Origin: Amyelois transitella
Taxonomy: Eukaryota; Arthropoda; Insecta; Lepidoptera; Pyralidae
Reading direction: 5' to 3'
DNA length: 64,000 nt
Assembly: GCF_032362555.1 (NCBI RefSeq)
Contig: NC_083509.1
Location: forward strand, 4,239,001-4,303,000
Below are positions 38,073 through 47,380 of this stretch, piece by piece (position 1 is the first letter of the stretch; each line of letters opens with the position of its first letter). Below the pieces are notes generated by a model. The model had not been told where the DNA came from, searched no databases, and saw nothing but the letters and a program-made list of their open reading frames with translations. A program made the translations under genes and the position numbers.

Positions 38073-40637
38073 ATGGTGCGTACATATACTAGGAAGTATA
38101 TAAATTCCAGAAATGGCAAATCTTTTTTACCTTACCAAAATTACTCAGCGGAAAATTTACAAGTAGCAATAGAGAGTGTAAAAGAAGGAAGAATGAGTCT
38201 TACCGATGCCGCAGACACTTTTGGTGTGCCAAAGAGTACCTTAAGTAGAAAGACAAGAAATATTAACTGTACGCAAGAGACAGCAGGCCATCCAACATTA
38301 TTTACGCCTGAAGAAGAGAAAGTCTTCATTAAATTTGTTTTAATAGTAGGGGAATGGGGGTTTCCGTTTGATACCACAGATCTTCGTGTATTTGCCAAGA
38401 AATATCTCGACAGACTTGGAAAAAATGTGTATAATCTAAAAGATAATATGCCAGGTTATGATTGGGCCAGAAACTTTCTTCAAAGACATAGATTACAAAT
38501 TTCAAACCGTAAATCTGCACATATTTCCAGTGACCGAGCCAGATTTAGGTCAGATGATATTGATGCCTTTTTTGAGAATTATGTTAATACGGTTGAGGGT
38601 GTTCCTGCAGCGCACATCATTAACTATGATGAAACGAATTTAACAGATGATCCCGGCAATAAAAAATATATTTATAAAAGAGGATGCAAGTATCCAGAGC
38701 GGATCATAAATAGCTCGAAAACGGCAATTTCGCTCATGTTTTCGGGCACTGCATCAGGACATCTCTTACCTATTTACGTTGTCTACAAATCGGAAAATCT
38801 TTGGGATACGTGGATGGAGGGAGGACCAGAAGGGACGAGATATAATCGTTCCAAGAGCGGATGGTTTGATTCAACCTGCTTCGAAGATTGGTTTCATACC
38901 ATTATAGTTCCCTATTTTCGTAATAAGCCTGGACGGAAGGTGTTGATAGGTGATAATTTATCATCACACTTTTCGGAAAGTGTAATAAAAACTTGTGAGA
39001 CATTGAATATTGCATTTGTATGTCTGCCACCTAAAACAACACATTTATTACAACCTCTGGACGTCGCGTTTTTTGCTCCTTTGAAGGTATACTGGAGAGA
39101 TATTCTTACCAAATGGAAAATTACCGAGGGAAGACATCACAAAACCTTAATTAAGAGTGCATTTCCTAAATTGTTGAAAAAACTTAAAAATAAATTAATC
39201 GAAAATGATGCCGAATCCAGAAATTTAATAGCAGGTTTTAATAAATCCGGACTTTACCCTGTTGATCTTAATCGTCCCAAATCTCGATTACCCCAATCTC
39301 ATGTTCCAAGGTCCGAGGAAGAAATAGAGACAAGTAGTACTTCAGTTATAAAGGATATGTTGATGGAATTGCGATGTCCCGATGAGCCGACGGGAATGAG
39401 ACGGAAAAAGAGATTTGTGGTTGAACCGGGAAAGAGCGTATCTTCCGACGATTTAGTACAAAATCAGTCAAAAACAAGTGCAAGATTAAAGGTGTCCGGA
39501 AAAAGAAAAGAATTAAAGAAGTCTACTTCAAACATCCTATCAGACCCATTTATTGATTCAGTTCCAGGTCCTTCTGGACTACATCAAATAAGGAGCAATA
39601 AAAATCATGATAGTGATAATTCCGATGATCAAATTGCGTCTGTTCTTATGCCTAAGTCAAAACTAACATCCTACAAGGGCATGGGAAAAGGGATCGGTAA
39701 AAAAACAAAACCTTGTAAAATATTGATTAATAAGAAGCAACAAAGTGAGAATGTAACAGAAACAGCTCTAAATGATACATTAGTTAACTCTGGTTCATTA
39801 TTACAGTCATCTCTCCAAAATCCCGAAAGCCTCAAAAATTTATGTATCAGATGGGTCAATACTCACTTAATTCAAAACAATGAACTATCCGGACAAAGAT
39901 CATTTATTCAAAATTTGTACGAAACCAAAAACTATGAAGCTAACGTGCCATTTATAGGTGAATTACCAGAATGCCTACTAAATAGCAGACCCACTACTAG
40001 ATCTAAACCTATAATTACATCAGAAGTTATTTTTGAAGCAGGATCTTCCCAAAATATTCGTAATCGTAAGAAAATAAACGCTATACTACAAAAAGAAAAT
40101 GTTGAAATTACGCAGTTTGCTTTAAATATGAAATTAAATATAGAAAATAAAGAACAAGTAACTGAAAAAAGAAAAGTCGTAGAAGAAATTACACAAGAAA
40201 GTAAAGAATTAAAAGAAATAATAGATAATGTGAAACCTAAGAAAAAAATAAACAGTGAGACAGCTACTAAAGTGAAAAAAAGGACGCAGAAACACATTTC
40301 TCGAAAACAAAAATGGAGGAGATCTAGTAGTGATTCCAGCTCATCTGAGATTATACTGTGTATGGCTGATTCTGATGATTCAGAATATGAAACAATGGAT
40401 GATTTAATCACGGAATTTTACGAAGAAGAACAAGAAAATATAGAACCATCAATTCCCTTTGGCTTTTCTGAAATTGAATTTTTTACAGAGGATAATAATA
40501 CATTAAAAATTGATTCCTGGATTTTAGCAAAATTTGCTACAAAAAAGAGCGTTAAACATTTCGTAGGAAAGATAATATTAATAAAAAACAACATTCCTGA
40601 TTGCCGTGTGGTTCCCGGCACCATTACAAAAGAATAG
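38073..40637 (+). CDS. pogo-type transposase, C-terminus cut off by an RTE insertion
   Basis: Start chosen at ATG 38,073 (MVRTYTRK). The frame is open further upstream but without an ATG, and a splice-acceptor-like tgttccag lies just before, so an upstream non-coding exon is possible. Domains: a pipsqueak-type helix-turn-helix at about residues 25-65 (SLTDAADTFGVPKSTLSRK); a CENP-B-type helix-turn-helix at about 78-150; a DDE_1 catalytic domain at about 180-400. Catalytic residues are Asp186 (NYDETN), Asp294 (IGDNLSSH) and Asp330 (LLQPLDVAFF), with 35 residues between the last two. A basic and acidic low-complexity region and a C-terminal domain follow. The native frame runs to 40,601; then twelve codons, spanning the insertion junction, read into the RTE before a stop. 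The remaining 62 residues lie at 44,037-44,225. Transposase would cut and rejoin the element at its inverted repeats in the nucleus. Confidence 0.9.
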   Translation: MVRTYTRKYINSRNGKSFLPYQNYSAENLQVAIESVKEGRMSLTDAADTFGVPKSTLSRKTRNINCTQETAGHPTLFTPEEEKVFIKFVLIVGEWGFPFDTTDLRVFAKKYLDRLGKNVYNLKDNMPGYDWARNFLQRHRLQISNRKSAHISSDRARFRSDDIDAFFENYVNTVEGVPAAHIINYDETNLTDDPGNKKYIYKRGCKYPERIINSSKTAISLMFSGTASGHLLPIYVVYKSENLWDTWMEGGPEGTRYNRSKSGWFDSTCFEDWFHTIIVPYFRNKPGRKVLIGDNLSSHFSESVIKTCETLNIAFVCLPPKTTHLLQPLDVAFFAPLKVYWRDILTKWKITEGRHHKTLIKSAFPKLLKKLKNKLIENDAESRNLIAGFNKSGLYPVDLNRPKSRLPQSHVPRSEEEIETSSTSVIKDMLMELRCPDEPTGMRRKKRFVVEPGKSVSSDDLVQNQSKTSARLKVSGKRKELKKSTSNILSDPFIDSVPGPSGLHQIRSNKNHDSDNSDDQIASVLMPKSKLTSYKGMGKGIGKKTKPCKILINKKQQSENVTETALNDTLVNSGSLLQSSLQNPESLKNLCIRWVNTHLIQNNELSGQRSFIQNLYETKNYEANVPFIGELPECLLNSRPTTRSKPIITSEVIFEAGSSQNIRNRKKINAILQKENVEITQFALNMKLNIENKEQVTEKRKVVEEITQESKELKEIIDNVKPKKKINSETATKVKKRTQKHISRKQKWRRSSSDSSSSEIILCMADSDDSEYETMDDLITEFYEEEQENIEPSIPFGFSEIEFFTEDNNTLKIDSWILAKFATKKSVKHFVGKIILIKNNIPDCRVVPGTITKE

Positions 40638-43600
40638 GACCACTCCATCTCTTTCCCACGGATGTCGTAAGAGCCGACTAAGGGATAGACTTGGGATTCC
40701 TCTTTAATGTAAATCCCTGCCAATCTAAGGTCTGCCGCGCCGATGGATGCATGGCTAGGGGCGAGCCTAGTCTCGAGCGTGCCACTTCCGCCATGGGGTT
40801 GGGCGACCCCCAGGTAATGGCTAGCCTTACCCTGGCATGCGGGGCTCTGCTGGGGCGGACAAAATTTTTCCCTAGCGTCTCGTGGGAATCGCATGGATGC
40901 AAATTTTTTGAAAGAGCACCTAGATGGCGGCGATGGTGTCTGCACCCCATCACGTCTCGTTCCCGGCGGGAGCGGTATGCGGTCTGCTGAAAGCCGCTTT
41001 GCGACGATGAATGTAAGAGGAGGAATGAAGGATAAGATTGAGGAAGTATGCCAGATGATGGATGAAAGACGTTTGGATGTGTTGTGCGTGAATGAAACGA
41101 AGCGGAAAGGATGCGACGCGACGCAGCACGGCCCTTACACGGCGTATTGGTCTGGAATTTCCAGTACCAGCCGAGGCTGTCAAGGGGTCGGTCTAATTCT
41201 TTCTGCACGAATGGCTGAGTGCGTGAATGAGTATGAGTGTGTCAGCCCTCGTCTTCTATGGATTAGGCTGAAAGTTGGAATCACTCGGATCTTCGTTCTA
41301 GGTGTTTATGCACCTTGGGATGTGGGTTCGAGGGGTACAACATCAGCAAAAAGCGAAAACGAGGAGTTCTGGAATAGTGTAAGAGAAGTATTGAAAGTTA
41401 CCAAGCCAAATGAGAAGATTATTATGTTAGGTGATTTTAATGGATGGGTGGGTGTAAAGCGTGATGGATATGAAAAGGTGCTTGGTGCGTTTGGTGACGA
41501 AAAGGTGAATGATAATGGAAGAAGTGTATTAGAAATTTGTCTAGAGTGGGATCTTTTTGTGTCGAACTCAATGTTTCAACATAAAGAGATCCACACCTAC
41601 ACAAGAGTGGAAGGTATTTTAAAAAGTATGATAGACTTTGTGATTGTAGATGAAAGATTGAAGAACAAAGTGCTGGATACCCGTGCATATCGCGGTGCTG
41701 GCATTGACTCGGACCATTTACTGGTGATATCCCGGATAAGGGGTATCTTCAATCGCTGGCGGCACAGGGTAAGGGAGCAAACCAGCGCTTTGGAAAGAGT
41801 AAAAGTAGAAAATTTGCAAGATATGGATGTAGGTAAGAAGTATATTAATAGACTGAAGGATGAATTTGAAGATTTAGAGGAAATGAGCGATATTGAAGAT
41901 GGATGGAAGGAATTTAAAGAAAGAATTGTGAAAGTAGCTGTTGAAGTGTGTGGTGTAAGTAGAAGAAGGAAAGGAAAAAATCACAAAAATGCGTGGATGA
42001 GTAAAGATGTGCAAGAACTTGTGCGATTAAAGAAGAAAGCATGGCTGGATTTGTTAGCAGCAAAAGCTAACTTAAGAATGCAAGAGGTTATAGATGAAGA
42101 TGTGAATGAAGCACGTAAGGAATATAAGAAAATGAAAGATTTGGTTAAGAAAGCTGTGATTAGAAAGAAAGAAGAGTATAAAGAGGATTTTGATAAAAGG
42201 CTATCAGAAGACTTTCAGTCAAATCTGAAAGTATTCTGGAAATCCGTAAGGTCAGCCCGAGGAAATACTATAACCAGAGAGCTGACTAGGATCAGATGCC
42301 AGGATGGTAGCGTTGTGAAAGGAGAAGAATGTGTACTAAAGATATGGAAGGACTATTTTGAAAGTTTATTTGAAAAAAAGGAAGGAAATAAGAAAGATTT
42401 CTGCTATAGCGAAGAAAAAGAGAATGAGATGGAAGGCGAAATTGAAATGTTCGAAATTGTGGAAGCACTTAAGAGTATGAAAGCGGGAAAGGCTGCTGGG
42501 TGTGATAGAGTGTCGGTCGAGATGCTTAAAGCAGGAAAAGGCGTAGTAGCTAGTCAGTTGTACTGCCTTTTCAATTTGTGTTGGAAAAGCGGCCGAGTAC
42601 CAAAAGATTGGTGTAAGGCTGTTATCGTGCCACTTTACAAAGGAAAAGGGTCACAGCTGGACTGCAAAAATTATCGTGGTATAAGCCTGCTTAGCGTCGT
42701 CGGCAAATTGTATGCTAAGGTATTGATTAATAGAGTCAGGAATGAAACTGATGACAAAATATGGGATGCTCAAGCGGGATTTCGAAAGGGAATGGGATGT
42801 ACTGATCAGGTCTTTTCCTTGCGGTGCATAGCCGAAAAGTTTTTGGCCAAGAGTCAAAAAGTCTATTGCACATTCGTAGATCTGGAAAAGGCCTATGACA
42901 GAGTTGAGAGGAATGAATTGTGGTCAGCACTTTCTATGCATGGGGTGAGCAGTCTCTTAATACGAGCACTGAAATCCTTATATGAGGATTCGAGTGCTTG
43001 TGTCAGGATAAACGGAGCGCACACTGAGTGGTTTAAGATTGAGAAAGGCGTTAGGCAAGGATGTGTTGCGTCACCGTGGCTGTTCAACCTATTTATGGAT
43101 AGCTGTTTGACAGATTTGAAAGAGTCTAAAAGTGGATTAAGGATGAATGAGTTACTCGTCAAATGTCTGCTCTATGCCGACGATCAGGTTATACTGGCGT
43201 CATCAGCGGAGGAGTTACAGGAGATGGTAAACTGTATGCATGAAGCTTTAAAAGAGAAAGGAATGAAAGTGAACGTAAGTAAAACTAAAACACTGGTTTT
43301 TGAAATGGAGAAAGAAATGACAGCATGTAATATTTTGATTGGAGGAGAAAAAGTGGAGCAAGTGAAAGAGTTTGTATATCTAGGATCAAAGTTTACATCA
43401 GATGGCAAGTATGATAGTGATATTGAAAGGAGAGTGAATGCGGGGAACATGGTGAATGGAGCTTTGCATGCCTTTATGAGCAGTCAGAAACTATCCAAAA
43501 AGGCTCGACTGGCTGTGCACAGGGGCGTGTTGGTCCCGACATTAATGTATGGGAGTGAAAGTTGGGTATGGCAAAAGAAGCATGAAAGCAGAATAAATGC

Positions 43601-44027
43601 AGTGGAAATGAGAGCGTTAAGGAGTATGATGGGTGTGAAATTGAGTGACAGGATAAGGAACAGCGTGATAAGGGAATGTTGTGATGTGAAAGAAGATGTA
43701 GTTACAGGAATAGAAAAGGGTATGTTAAGATGGTTCGGTCATGTGGAGAGGATGAATGAAAGCAGGTTGACTAAGCAGATATACAAGGAGAGTGTGGAGG
43801 GAAAGGTCGGAGTGGGAAGACCTAGACGAACGTATCTTGATCAAATTAAGGACGTCCTGGTAAAGGGTCAGGTCAAAAGTACCCGAAACCGCCGAGCTTG
43901 TATGAAGAGAGTTATGAATGTGGACGAAGCGAAAGAAGTATGCAGAGATCGTGGCAAGTGGAAAGAGGTAGTCTCTGCCTACCCCTCCGGGAAAGAGGCG
44001 TGATTTTATGTATGTATGTATGTATGT
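40602..44027 (+). mobile_element. Full-length RTE-type non-LTR retrotransposon
   Basis: 3,426 bp with a 9-bp target duplication, attcctgat, at 40,593-40,601 and 44,028-44,036. The 5' UTR of about 290 bp starts tgccgtgtggttcccggc, which is also the head of the RTE-derived SINEs of this window. A single ORF follows, then a very short 3' end: gtgattttatgta with (tgta)n repeats. The intact ends, intact ORF and near-identical truncated sister at 32,915 indicate a recent insertion. Confidence 0.95.
40893..44003 (+). CDS. RTE endonuclease/reverse transcriptase polyprotein, intact
   Basis: 1,036 residues, within the usual RTE size. N-terminal apurinic-type endonuclease at about 39-275: MNVRGG (39), NETKRKG (67), LGDFNGWVG (~180) and the Asp-His pair in DSDHLL (~271). 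Reverse transcriptase at about 490-780: YRGISLLSVVGKLYAKVL (~594), GFRKGMGCTDQ (~628), VDLEKAYDRV (~662), GVRQGCVASPWLFNLF (~719) and the catalytic LYADD (~760). The C-terminal region has a WFGHVERM stretch typical of this clade. No stop or frameshift, so it may be functional. The first ATG (MDANFLK) was used; initiation at ATMNVRGG (about 41,009) would still include the whole endonuclease. It nicks target DNA and primes reverse transcription of its own RNA there. Confidence 0.95.
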   Translation: MDANFLKEHLDGGDGVCTPSRLVPGGSGMRSAESRFATMNVRGGMKDKIEEVCQMMDERRLDVLCVNETKRKGCDATQHGPYTAYWSGISSTSRGCQGVGLILSARMAECVNEYECVSPRLLWIRLKVGITRIFVLGVYAPWDVGSRGTTSAKSENEEFWNSVREVLKVTKPNEKIIMLGDFNGWVGVKRDGYEKVLGAFGDEKVNDNGRSVLEICLEWDLFVSNSMFQHKEIHTYTRVEGILKSMIDFVIVDERLKNKVLDTRAYRGAGIDSDHLLVISRIRGIFNRWRHRVREQTSALERVKVENLQDMDVGKKYINRLKDEFEDLEEMSDIEDGWKEFKERIVKVAVEVCGVSRRRKGKNHKNAWMSKDVQELVRLKKKAWLDLLAAKANLRMQEVIDEDVNEARKEYKKMKDLVKKAVIRKKEEYKEDFDKRLSEDFQSNLKVFWKSVRSARGNTITRELTRIRCQDGSVVKGEECVLKIWKDYFESLFEKKEGNKKDFCYSEEKENEMEGEIEMFEIVEALKSMKAGKAAGCDRVSVEMLKAGKGVVASQLYCLFNLCWKSGRVPKDWCKAVIVPLYKGKGSQLDCKNYRGISLLSVVGKLYAKVLINRVRNETDDKIWDAQAGFRKGMGCTDQVFSLRCIAEKFLAKSQKVYCTFVDLEKAYDRVERNELWSALSMHGVSSLLIRALKSLYEDSSACVRINGAHTEWFKIEKGVRQGCVASPWLFNLFMDSCLTDLKESKSGLRMNELLVKCLLYADDQVILASSAEELQEMVNCMHEALKEKGMKVNVSKTKTLVFEMEKEMTACNILIGGEKVEQVKEFVYLGSKFTSDGKYDSDIERRVNAGNMVNGALHAFMSSQKLSKKARLAVHRGVLVPTLMYGSESWVWQKKHESRINAVEMRALRSMMGVKLSDRIRNSVIRECCDVKEDVVTGIEKGMLRWFGHVERMNESRLTKQIYKESVEGKVGVGRPRRTYLDQIKDVLVKGQVKSTRNRRACMKRVMNVDEAKEVCRDRGKWKEVVSAYPSGKEA

Positions 44028-44036
44028 ATTCCTGAT

Positions 44037-44225
44037 GTCAAATTTGTGAGAAAAGTAAAGGAATCAAAATTTAATAGAGGATCGGTGTTTACTTATCCTA
44101 CAGTAGATGACATTTGTACCATGAGACATTTGGATGATATTGTTCTAGTATTACCAGAGCCCAACATCTCTCGGCGAGGACAAATCATATTTGATATTGA
44201 TTTGAGTAATTACAACGTACAATAG
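44037..44225 (+). pseudogene. Separated C-terminal end of the pogo-type transposase
   Basis: Directly after the RTE and its second duplication (attcctgat at 44,028-44,036) the frame resumes as VKFVRKVKESKFNRG and ends SNYNVQ-stop. Phase and sequence fit the codon cut at 40,601. The ancestral protein would be 905 residues. This tail continues the C-terminal domain (pattern tFxYPxxDD, dDIVLVLP, RRGQIIFDIDL) that I know from related insect DDE_1 proteins. It has no start of its own. Confidence 0.85.
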
Positions 44226-45191
44226 GTTTAACTGTTTTGACTTATGGTATTTTAAATTTTATTTTCGAAGTCTTTAGACTGACTATGATTAAGACTGATT
44301 TAATGTTATGATTATAATTAAGGAAGTATCAATGCCAAATATTGTGCCTTATTTTTTGTTAAATGTTTACCTACCGCAATGACATTCACCTTCTTACAAA
44401 CTTTGATGAGAACTTTGATAGTTGATTAAGTATTTGTTTATGTTTGAATTAGACCGCTGATGTCTAGAAAATATTGTTGTTTTAATACATATTATAGTTA
44501 CCGAGAGACCTGATTAGATAAATAAGTACAGACATTTGATACATATTTTTGAAAGTTTTAATTATATTACCTGGGTTAACTTTATTATCAGAATTCCTAC
44601 CTACTGAATTTTTAATATGGTAAACTTCCAGTTCCAATGTTCTTATTTGTTTTTTTATGTACATTTTGGAATTTTGAGAATTGGTTTATTTTTGTAATGT
44701 TTATTTTAGTGATTGTTGTTGAGTTCTCAACATTGGTTCCATAGTATAATTAAGTTGTTTGAAATAATTGGGTGAGTTGCTCTTTTGCGACTGTGATTTT
44801 AGTTATTTTACACGTTGTTTAATAATATGCGTGCCTTATTACTAGTATAGTAAAAGTTAAATTGTTTTTAAATTGCTCAGACTGTTGATGATGATGAGTG
44901 AACTGATTAGATAAATAAGTACAGTTATTTGATACTTATGAAAGTTTAAGTGTTATTAACCGGGTCAATTTTATTATTAAAGTTCCTACCTACTTAATTA
45001 ATATGGTAAACTTCCAGTGTTCTTATTTGATGTTTCTTTTTTGTATCACATTTTTCATTTAAATAAACATACTTAAAGTACATTCAACAATTTCATTTAA
45101 ATAATGACTTCCCCTTAAATTGTTCCAAATATATCCTACATTCTCTCCTTTAGTCCAACTGATTAATCATCGTACTTCCAAATAACCCCAA
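44226..45191 (+). other. 3' non-coding part of the pogo-type element
   Basis: AT-rich sequence between the transposase stop and the LINE insertion. It contains the internal duplication listed next and a caaataacccc variant of the terminal motif near 45,180. No further gene. Confidence 0.6.
44509..45029 (+). repeat. Diverged direct repeat of ~135 bp in the transposon 3' region
   Basis: Copy 1 (44,509-44,649) and copy 2 (44,902-45,029) share ctgattagataaataagtac, then tcctacctact and atatggtaaacttccagt, and end gttcttattt. They differ by indels and substitutions, so the duplication is old relative to the retroelement insertions. Confidence 0.8.
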
Positions 45192-45763
45192 TATAGTGGC
45201 ACTATAGTTTTATAGTCCTCTTCGCCCGTGGACTTGTTTAAAAGTGGACGTGTCGCAAGTTGTTTCTATAAACATCGGAGAAATTGCAAGCTATTTACGC
45301 AAATTAGTCAGTGCATCAAAGGTGTATTAGGGGTCTATCTCCTGTGTGGTACCAATAAAATAAATAATAAATAACCGGCTTTAATTACTACGAACAGCGA
45401 GGCGTTCGAGCGCGGGGACCTACCGCCTCACCGCCACGATAAGAGACGGTTGTGATTTTTCGTCTCCCTCCGCCACACGGCGTGATACGAGATCTTACGA
45501 AGGCGACCGACTGCACTAGCTTCGAGCAGCTACGACACTCTGACGCACGGCCTACGGAAAGCCTACGAGCGTACTTTGCTACGAACGAATCGTAGCTTAT
45601 CAACACCCAAGTGCCGTTATTTTGTTGGCAGCAAATGAATACGTAAGTGTCGTTTCTATTGAATGTTTCTAATTAAAAACAATATAGTAAACTGTCCAAA
45701 TTGGGCTTCGGCCCCAACGAGTTTATATTCTGTTAACTAGATAAAGATTTACAATAAGAAACA

Positions 45764-46723
45764 ATGCCTAACCTGGCACGGTCCCCGCCATTAAACGGGT
45801 CCCTCAGTATGTCTGATTCTGATGTAAATAAAGCGGCTCTGTTCCCGTCGCCTTTAGAAGAACTTGTCCATATTACGCAACGTGATAATAAGCGGCGGCG
45901 GGTCGCGGATGAATCACGGGTACTGAGTACTGAGACGGCTGACATTAGAACTATCATTAGAGAGGAGTTGCGTGAATTTATGACCGGAATGCAATCGCAA
46001 CAGAATGCGCGCCTGGATGTACTTGAAAATCGTATATCGGAGATTATTATCCAGAATGATACGACTCACAAGAAAAATCTTGACATAGTCAATTCTATCG
46101 AGTTTGTTACTACCAAAGTGCAGGATTTGCAACTTGCAATAAACCATATGGAAGAAGACAGGAAACAACTTTCTTCGCAAGTATCGAGCCTAGATGAAAA
46201 ATGCGACATGCTGGAGAGAATTTCTCGCAAGACATGCATTCAAATAAGAAATGTCCCCAGACAGAAGGCGGAAACCAAAGAAAAGCTTTTTGAGATGGTC
46301 AATAGCCTGTCTTCTACGCTGGGTGTTCAGCTGACGGCCACCGAGGTGCGCGACGTGTTCAGGATGCCCGCACGTCAAGATAAAACCAACACAACAATAG
46401 TAGCTGAATTCTCCTCAACGCTTGTTAAAGGAAACATGCTTACCGCAGCCAAAAGCCACAAATTATCCTCTATGAGATATAAAACAGAACAACTGAACTC
46501 GTCCCACATGGGGGTTGAAGGCCAAAAAATGGAGATATACCTCTCAGAGCATCTCACTCCTCAAGCTTCTAGGCTTTACTTCCTGGCACGAGAGTTCCGC
46601 AGGTCAATGGGGTACGACTACTGTTGGACTTCCAATGGACTTGTGTACCTTCGTAAAACTCAGGGGCAGCCCTATATTTTAGTTAAAACAGAAGCCCAGC
46701 TGCAACAGTTGCGGACTAAATGA
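45764..46723 (+). CDS. LINE ORF1 protein with coiled coil
   Basis: 319 residues starting MPNLARSPPL. About 65-150 has a heptad-like coiled coil (REELREFM…LDVLENRISEI…LDEKCDMLERISR). Next comes a region at 155-240 that reads IQIRNVPRQKAETKEKLF and resembles the RNA-binding-like fold of LINE ORF1 proteins (FP-type domain), then a C-terminal domain ending YILVKTEAQLQQLRTK. No stop interrupts it. In this group ORF1 proteins package the element RNA; that role is inferred from position and fold. No zinc knuckle is visible. Confidence 0.75.
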   Translation: MPNLARSPPLNGSLSMSDSDVNKAALFPSPLEELVHITQRDNKRRRVADESRVLSTETADIRTIIREELREFMTGMQSQQNARLDVLENRISEIIIQNDTTHKKNLDIVNSIEFVTTKVQDLQLAINHMEEDRKQLSSQVSSLDEKCDMLERISRKTCIQIRNVPRQKAETKEKLFEMVNSLSSTLGVQLTATEVRDVFRMPARQDKTNTTIVAEFSSTLVKGNMLTAAKSHKLSSMRYKTEQLNSSHMGVEGQKMEIYLSEHLTPQASRLYFLAREFRRSMGYDYCWTSNGLVYLRKTQGQPYILVKTEAQLQQLRTK

Positions 46724-46783
46724 CTAACTTTTTTCATCATTATTGTTAAACTACTTATATTTGTACTATATTTAAAAAATAGT

Positions 46784-47380
46784 TTTGTTTATCTTTTCTC
46801 TCGTGTGCACTTTGTTTATTTACTTGCATGCAAATATGGTAAATGTCAGTCATATTATGATAAATTTTTATTCAATCTTTGTGCACTGGATATGGAATGG
46901 TTTAAACTCAATACAATATTTGTTTTATGTTTAAAACTTACACAATATAAAAATAGTCTTAATGATTCCTTCTCTAGTGTGTACTTTTTGTATAGTATTT
47001 CATGCACATATGGTAAAAGTCGGACATCTTATGATGGGTTTATATTCGTCCTATATGCACTAAATATGAAATGGGTTAAACTCAATACAATATTTGTCCC
47101 ATATTTAAAACTTATACAATTTAAAAATAGTTTTGTTGATCTTTTTTCTAGTGTTTACTTTGTTTATAGTCTTGCATGCGCTTATGGTAAATGTCATTCA
47201 ACTAATGATAATTCAATGTTCGATCTTTATGCACTAAATATGAAATGGGGTAAACTCAGCACATTCCTACTAAGTTACCCAAATAACACTTTGAATCGTG
47301 GTTATAAACTCCTATACTTTTCTGACATTAAAATAAATCTTGAAACGACTTACCTCACTACTGAACTCATATATGGATAA
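46784..47380 (+). CDS. Open frame across the repeat array, possibly a third LINE ORF
   Basis: Open from 46,784 to the stop at 47,378-47,380, with the first ATG at 46,892 (163 residues from there). Because the repeat unit is 174 bp (58 codons), the same frame reads through each copy: YGK…F…LYALNMKWVKLNTIF recurs three times. The stop overlaps the first ATG of ORF2 (ATGGATAA at 47,373-47,380). Whether it is translated is unknown; it has no known domain and is rich in Tyr, Phe and Leu. It may simply be a non-coding spacer. Confidence 0.35.
   Translation, partial: FVYLFSRVHFVYLLACKYGKCQSYYDKFLFNLCALDMEWFKLNTIFVLCLKLTQYKNSLNDSFSSVYFLYSISCTYGKSRTSYDGFIFVLYALNMKWVKLNTIFVPYLKLIQFKNSFVDLFSSVYFVYSLACAYGKCHSTNDNSMFDLYALNMKWGKLSTFLLSYPNNTLNRGYKLLYFSDIKINLETTYLTTELIYG
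46807..47275 (+). repeat. 174-bp tandem repeats between LINE ORF1 and ORF2
   Basis: Three units start at about 46,807, 46,981 and 47,155, the last one shortened. The anchor tatggtaaa recurs at exactly 174-bp intervals (46,837, 47,011 and 47,185 for its tggt). A partial unit precedes at about 46,756. Units are clearly diverged from one another. Confidence 0.85.

Noticed and set aside
39932..40411. Minus-strand 159-residue open frame
   Set aside because: It is the antisense shadow of the transposase gene; Ser/Phe/Leu richness mirrors Glu/Lys-rich coding on the plus strand.
40418..41208. Overlapping minus-strand open frames around the RTE 5' end
   Set aside because: They span the pogo/RTE junction, so they cannot be an ancestral gene; they have no motifs.
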